From the NCBI RefSeq assembly GCF_000244915.1, contig NZ_CM001442.1, positions 4,464,001-4,528,000 on the forward strand: a stretch of 64,000 nt of DNA, written 5' to 3'. Of this stretch, positions 61,515-64,000 are shown in pieces (the first letter of the stretch is position 1; every line of letters begins with the position of its first letter). Source of the DNA: Bradyrhizobium sp. WSM471. Its GTDB lineage: Bacteria > Pseudomonadota > Alphaproteobacteria > Rhizobiales > Xanthobacteraceae. The notes under the pieces are model-generated. The model ran no database searches. It worked only from the letters and a program-made list of their open reading frames with translations, and was not told the DNA's origin. The position numbers were made by a program, and so were the translations under genes.

Positions 61515-61756
61515 ATGTCCCCTATGCAAGAACAGAAAATCAGCGTCGCCGAGCTGCGCGAGATGGGCCTAAGCGGCGTCGTGGTCTGGTGCCATTGCGG
61601 CCACCACATCGCCGTCAGCGCCGACACCTAGCCGGACAATCTCCGGCTAAGCGACATCGAAGGAGCGCTGCATCTGCTCCGCCTGCGGGACGCGAGGCGC
61701 CGCCGTCCGGCCCGATTGGACCAGCAAGGGTCCTCGCGCCGTGGCGTCCCGGTGAC
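61515..61756 (+). pseudogene. Broken small zinc-ribbon protein gene
   Basis: The first 38 codons (MSPMQEQKISVAELREMGLS, then VVVWCHCGHHIAVSADT) end at TAG (61629). Reading through gives PDNLRLSDIE, and after a one-base frame change gives ERCICSACGTRGAAVRPDW. Together these match a small zinc-binding protein common in Bradyrhizobium, which has a Trp codon (TGG) where the TAG stands. One nonsense change plus one frameshift therefore inactivate it. It lies 98 bp after tRNA-Lys. If recoded or translated only to the stop, a 38-aa peptide remains. Confidence 0.65.
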
Positions 61757-61889
61757 CGCACGCGGCTAGGCGCGGCCTTTCCGCCGCGTTGGAAAGCGGC
61801 CAAGGTCTGTAGGGTTGTGAGATGAACGTCGTGCCGAACTGGCATGACACGAAAGGGCATGCGGTGCCATTCACGCAGGGCCTGAGAGG

Positions 61890-63728
61890 TCAGTTGCAGA
61901 CTTCGCTGTTCGCAAGAGTGCTGGCCGCCCGATACGTTTGTTCAATGTGACAGCCGGGTCGGACGGGACGACAGCCCGCACCGTTGCAAATGACTTGCCC
62001 GGACGCGGAGGGCTTCGCTGGTGCCGCTTCGGTTTGCTTCCGCTCCGCGTCTCGCTTCTTGGTATCCTCGCGGATCGCAACCGGTTTCTTGTCCTGCACC
62101 TTTTCGCATTCATTGTCGTCATTGACGCGATAGCCAGCGCGGCAGGCGATCTTTACGCATGCGTCGCCATCAGCATTGAAGCCGTGGTCGCACACCAGCG
62201 GGCAGACCCGGCCCGGCTTAGCCTTGATGGCATCGAGCGCCTCGAAGCTCGCGAGCTTGGCGTCGAACTTCGTGCCGGCATATTTATTGAACATCGAGAG
62301 GGATCGCTGCGACGATACGTTCCAGTCACCATCCGTAGGGGCGGCCAGACAGCCGACGCGGCGCAGCTCTGACTGGACAAGCTTTGCGGTCTCCTGAGGA
62401 GACAGGCTGGGCGGGGATGAGGTCGGCGCGACGGCCGCCACCTTTTGCTCGCTGCCGACCTGCTTCTTGCTCTCTGCTGCCTGCTTGGCCTGGTCAGCTA
62501 CCGCTTTCTCACTCGCGATCCTGTCGGCAAGCGCCTTCTCGGCGGCCTGCTTGTCCGCCAGCGACTTCGCCACGGCCGCTTCTGCATCCTTCCTGCGCTG
62601 CTCCGCCGCCGCAGCCTTCGCGTCCTCGATCTGCTTGGCCTTCTCGGCCGCTAGCCGGGCGTCCTCGGCGATTTTGGCGGCAGTCGCCGCCTTGTCCTGC
62701 TCGGCCTTCTTGGCACGGTCCGCGACGAGCCGCGCCTTTTCATCTTCTGCCTGCCGGGCCTTCTCGGCAGCGGTGGCACGCGCTTGCTCGGCTTCAATCT
62801 TCCTCAACTGGACCTTGGCGAGATCAGCGTAAAAGCCATCTGGGTAAGCGCGCAGGAAGGCCTGCCACGCATCTTTCTCGCCTGCCTGCAAAGCCAGCTC
62901 ATAGTCTCTGCGAACGGCATCCTGCGGGCTTGCCTGCGGTCCAGGAGCGGCTGCCGGCTTCGCGGGGACAAGCGGCACGTCGTCGCCGCCGAGCGAGCCG
63001 TACACGTAAGGCTCCTGCTTGTAGCCGGTGTTCTTGAGAACGTCGTCGCGGACGAAGCCGAACGCTTTGCGCAGGTCGAGACCGGGCGTCGGCAGACGCT
63101 CGACCAGCGCGGTGGAGAACGGGCTGTTTTTGGAGTCGCCGTCAGAGGCCGTCGAACCTGCCTTTGCGGCAAAGGCGATCATCGTGTTCGGGCTCGTCGG
63201 TTCGATCTTGGCGAGGCCGCGCCCGACCGCGCGCGACGCCACCGTGCGCTTCATGTTCTTGGCGAACGGATTGTCGCGGCAGGCGTCCAGGATCACGAGC
63301 CGAAGCTGCTTCGCCGGCTCGATCGCAAAAAGCACCCGGTCGAGCGGGAAGGTCTCGTCGAACACGTCCGTGTCGGTCTCCAGCGCCGCGTCCGTAGGGA
63401 TCAGATAATTATTGCCATCCAGCTCGATCCCGTGGCCTGCGTAGTAGATCACCGCGACATCGGCATCGCGCGCTTTCACCCCGAACTCGCGCAACGCCTT
63501 GCGCATGTCGACGACGCTCAGATCGAGCTTGGTGTCGACAACGTCGAAGCCGGCCTTCTTGAACATGCCCCCGACCAGCGTTGCATCGTTCACGGGGTTG
63601 GCGAGACGGGGCACGCTCTTGTAGGCGGAGTTTCCGATCACCAGCGCGACGCGGCGTTCGGCATGCGCAGGCGCGGCGCCGAGCCAGACGGTCAAAAGGA
63701 ACAATACCAAAGGCCGAAGCGCGCCCAT
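61890..63728 (-). CDS. Caspase-family (C14) protein with peptidoglycan-binding-like region
   Basis: A 612-residue exported protein. The ATG at 63728 has GGGGA upstream and a signal peptide (LVLFLLTVWLGAAPAHA). The caspase-like domain (about 25-250) has ALVIGNSAYKSVPRL, the catalytic His in IYYAGHGIE (H99) and Cys in LDACRDNPF (C150). A long Ala/Lys/Glu-rich coiled coil (about 310-430) follows. Then comes a peptidoglycan-binding-like repeat (LVQSELRRVGCLAAPTDGDW), and a Cys-rich tail (CPLVCDHGFNADGDACVKIAC). Such bacterial metacaspase-like proteins are frequent in Bradyrhizobium; substrate unknown. Confidence 0.85.
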   Translation of the reverse strand: MGALRPLVLFLLTVWLGAAPAHAERRVALVIGNSAYKSVPRLANPVNDATLVGGMFKKAGFDVVDTKLDLSVVDMRKALREFGVKARDADVAVIYYAGHGIELDGNNYLIPTDAALETDTDVFDETFPLDRVLFAIEPAKQLRLVILDACRDNPFAKNMKRTVASRAVGRGLAKIEPTSPNTMIAFAAKAGSTASDGDSKNSPFSTALVERLPTPGLDLRKAFGFVRDDVLKNTGYKQEPYVYGSLGGDDVPLVPAKPAAAPGPQASPQDAVRRDYELALQAGEKDAWQAFLRAYPDGFYADLAKVQLRKIEAEQARATAAEKARQAEDEKARLVADRAKKAEQDKAATAAKIAEDARLAAEKAKQIEDAKAAAAEQRRKDAEAAVAKSLADKQAAEKALADRIASEKAVADQAKQAAESKKQVGSEQKVAAVAPTSSPPSLSPQETAKLVQSELRRVGCLAAPTDGDWNVSSQRSLSMFNKYAGTKFDAKLASFEALDAIKAKPGRVCPLVCDHGFNADGDACVKIACRAGYRVNDDNECEKVQDKKPVAIREDTKKRDAERKQTEAAPAKPSASGQVICNGAGCRPVRPGCHIEQTYRAASTLANSEVCN

Positions 63729-63876
63729 AAATCCCCAAATCACAATGTGATGAGAGTATTCGGACCCTGTCGGAAGGCAAGCGGCTGGTCTGTGACGATC
63801 GTCACAGTCGCACATGCGCGGCGCCCGGAACGATCCCACAGTCGAACGATTGCTCCTCTTTAGTAGGAGTTGCGTC

Positions 63877-64000
63877 ATGCGTCATGTGCCGTCGATTGTG
63901 CCGCTGGATCGGCTCGACCGGGAGATTTACCTGATGCTGGAGGACTTCGGCGCGCGCGCCGGCTGCTCCTGGCGCGAGACCGACGAGCAGGACACCGACG
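63877..64000 (+). CDS. Hypothetical protein, N-terminal part
   Basis: An ATG with TAGGAG 6 nt upstream opens a frame running off the window end (41 codons visible, starting MRHVPSIVPLDRLDREIYLM). The visible part is acidic and soluble (LEDFGARAGCSWRETDEQ). It is divergent from the caspase-like gene, with a 148-bp promoter region between them. No family recognised from the fragment. Confidence 0.6.
   Translation, partial: MRHVPSIVPLDRLDREIYLMLEDFGARAGCSWRETDEQDTD

Noticed and set aside
61822..61950. A 42-codon frame on the plus strand beginning MNVVPNWHDTKGHAV
   Set aside because: No convincing ribosome binding site, it overlaps the 3' end of the caspase-like gene, and its composition is not distinctive.

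Overview
The window looks like a piece of an alphaproteobacterial chromosome, most likely Bradyrhizobium or a close relative. The GC content and codon use are high and even. The gene families fit Rhizobiales (phosphatidylcholine synthase, NasS/NasT, IalB, HspQ, SdhE). A pair of GH17/GT2 proteins matches the ndvB/ndvC beta-(1,3);(1,6)-glucan system described in Bradyrhizobium japonicum. No rRNA, CRISPR array or prophage was seen. There is one tRNA-Lys and one intact insertion sequence. Product names come from reading the translated sequences and family knowledge; nothing was searched.

Layout. 1-2.2 kb: the end of glucokinase, small conserved proteins, a single-domain response regulator and a Spy/LTxxQ-like secreted protein. 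2.6-8.1 kb: a carbohydrate-type ABC transporter operon (Tat-exported binding protein, two permeases, ATPase) ending in a D-2-hydroxyacid dehydrogenase. 8.1-11.9 kb: a repeat-rich acidic protein, a DUF1993 protein, a PheC-like binding protein, a DUF2147 protein and a small secreted protein. 11.9-13.4 kb: an IS110-superfamily element of the IS1111 type, with 13-bp subterminal inverted repeats and a long non-coding right end, between two REP-like palindromes. 13.4-17.4 kb: cupin and RraA-like genes divergent from a 5-oxoprolinase operon (pxpB, pxpC, pxpA). 17.8-23.3 kb: nitrogen assimilation genes on the minus strand (nasT, nasS, then nirA and a flavoprotein), with a sigma-54-like promoter and a hairpin that can hide the nirA ribosome binding site. 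23.4-30.9 kb: rimO, a MerR/carboxymuconolactone decarboxylase pair, an immunity-like protein, an acetylornithine aminotransferase preceded by an arginine-rich leader peptide and attenuator, a quinone oxidoreductase, terC and pcs. 31-39.8 kb: a UbiH-type monooxygenase, an AEC transporter, hspQ, ialB, a YejA-type peptide-binding protein, a degenerate AMP-binding protein, a degenerate receiver/GGDEF-like protein and a cold shock protein. 40-53.2 kb: mfd-sdhE, recG, several dehydrogenases, glmS and glmU. 53.3-61 kb: a coiled-coil envelope protein, small proteins and the ndv glucan cluster. 61.3-64 kb: tRNA-Lys, a broken zinc-ribbon gene, a caspase-like protein and the start of one more gene.

The strongest candidate for something undescribed is at 26.8-27.05 kb. 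A promoter places the transcription start at or next to the ATG of a 30-codon leader peptide with 11 arginines. The leader RNA contains segments that can pair as 1:2, 2:3 and 3:4, with 3:4 being a strong intrinsic terminator, and an argD-family gene follows. This is the layout of ribosome-mediated attenuation, here apparently sensing arginine. Next in interest are the nirA leader (sigma-54 promoter plus a hairpin sequestering the ribosome binding site, beside nasS/nasT), the IS1111 right end as a candidate bridge RNA, and the two adjacent degenerate enzymes at 36.6-39.4 kb.
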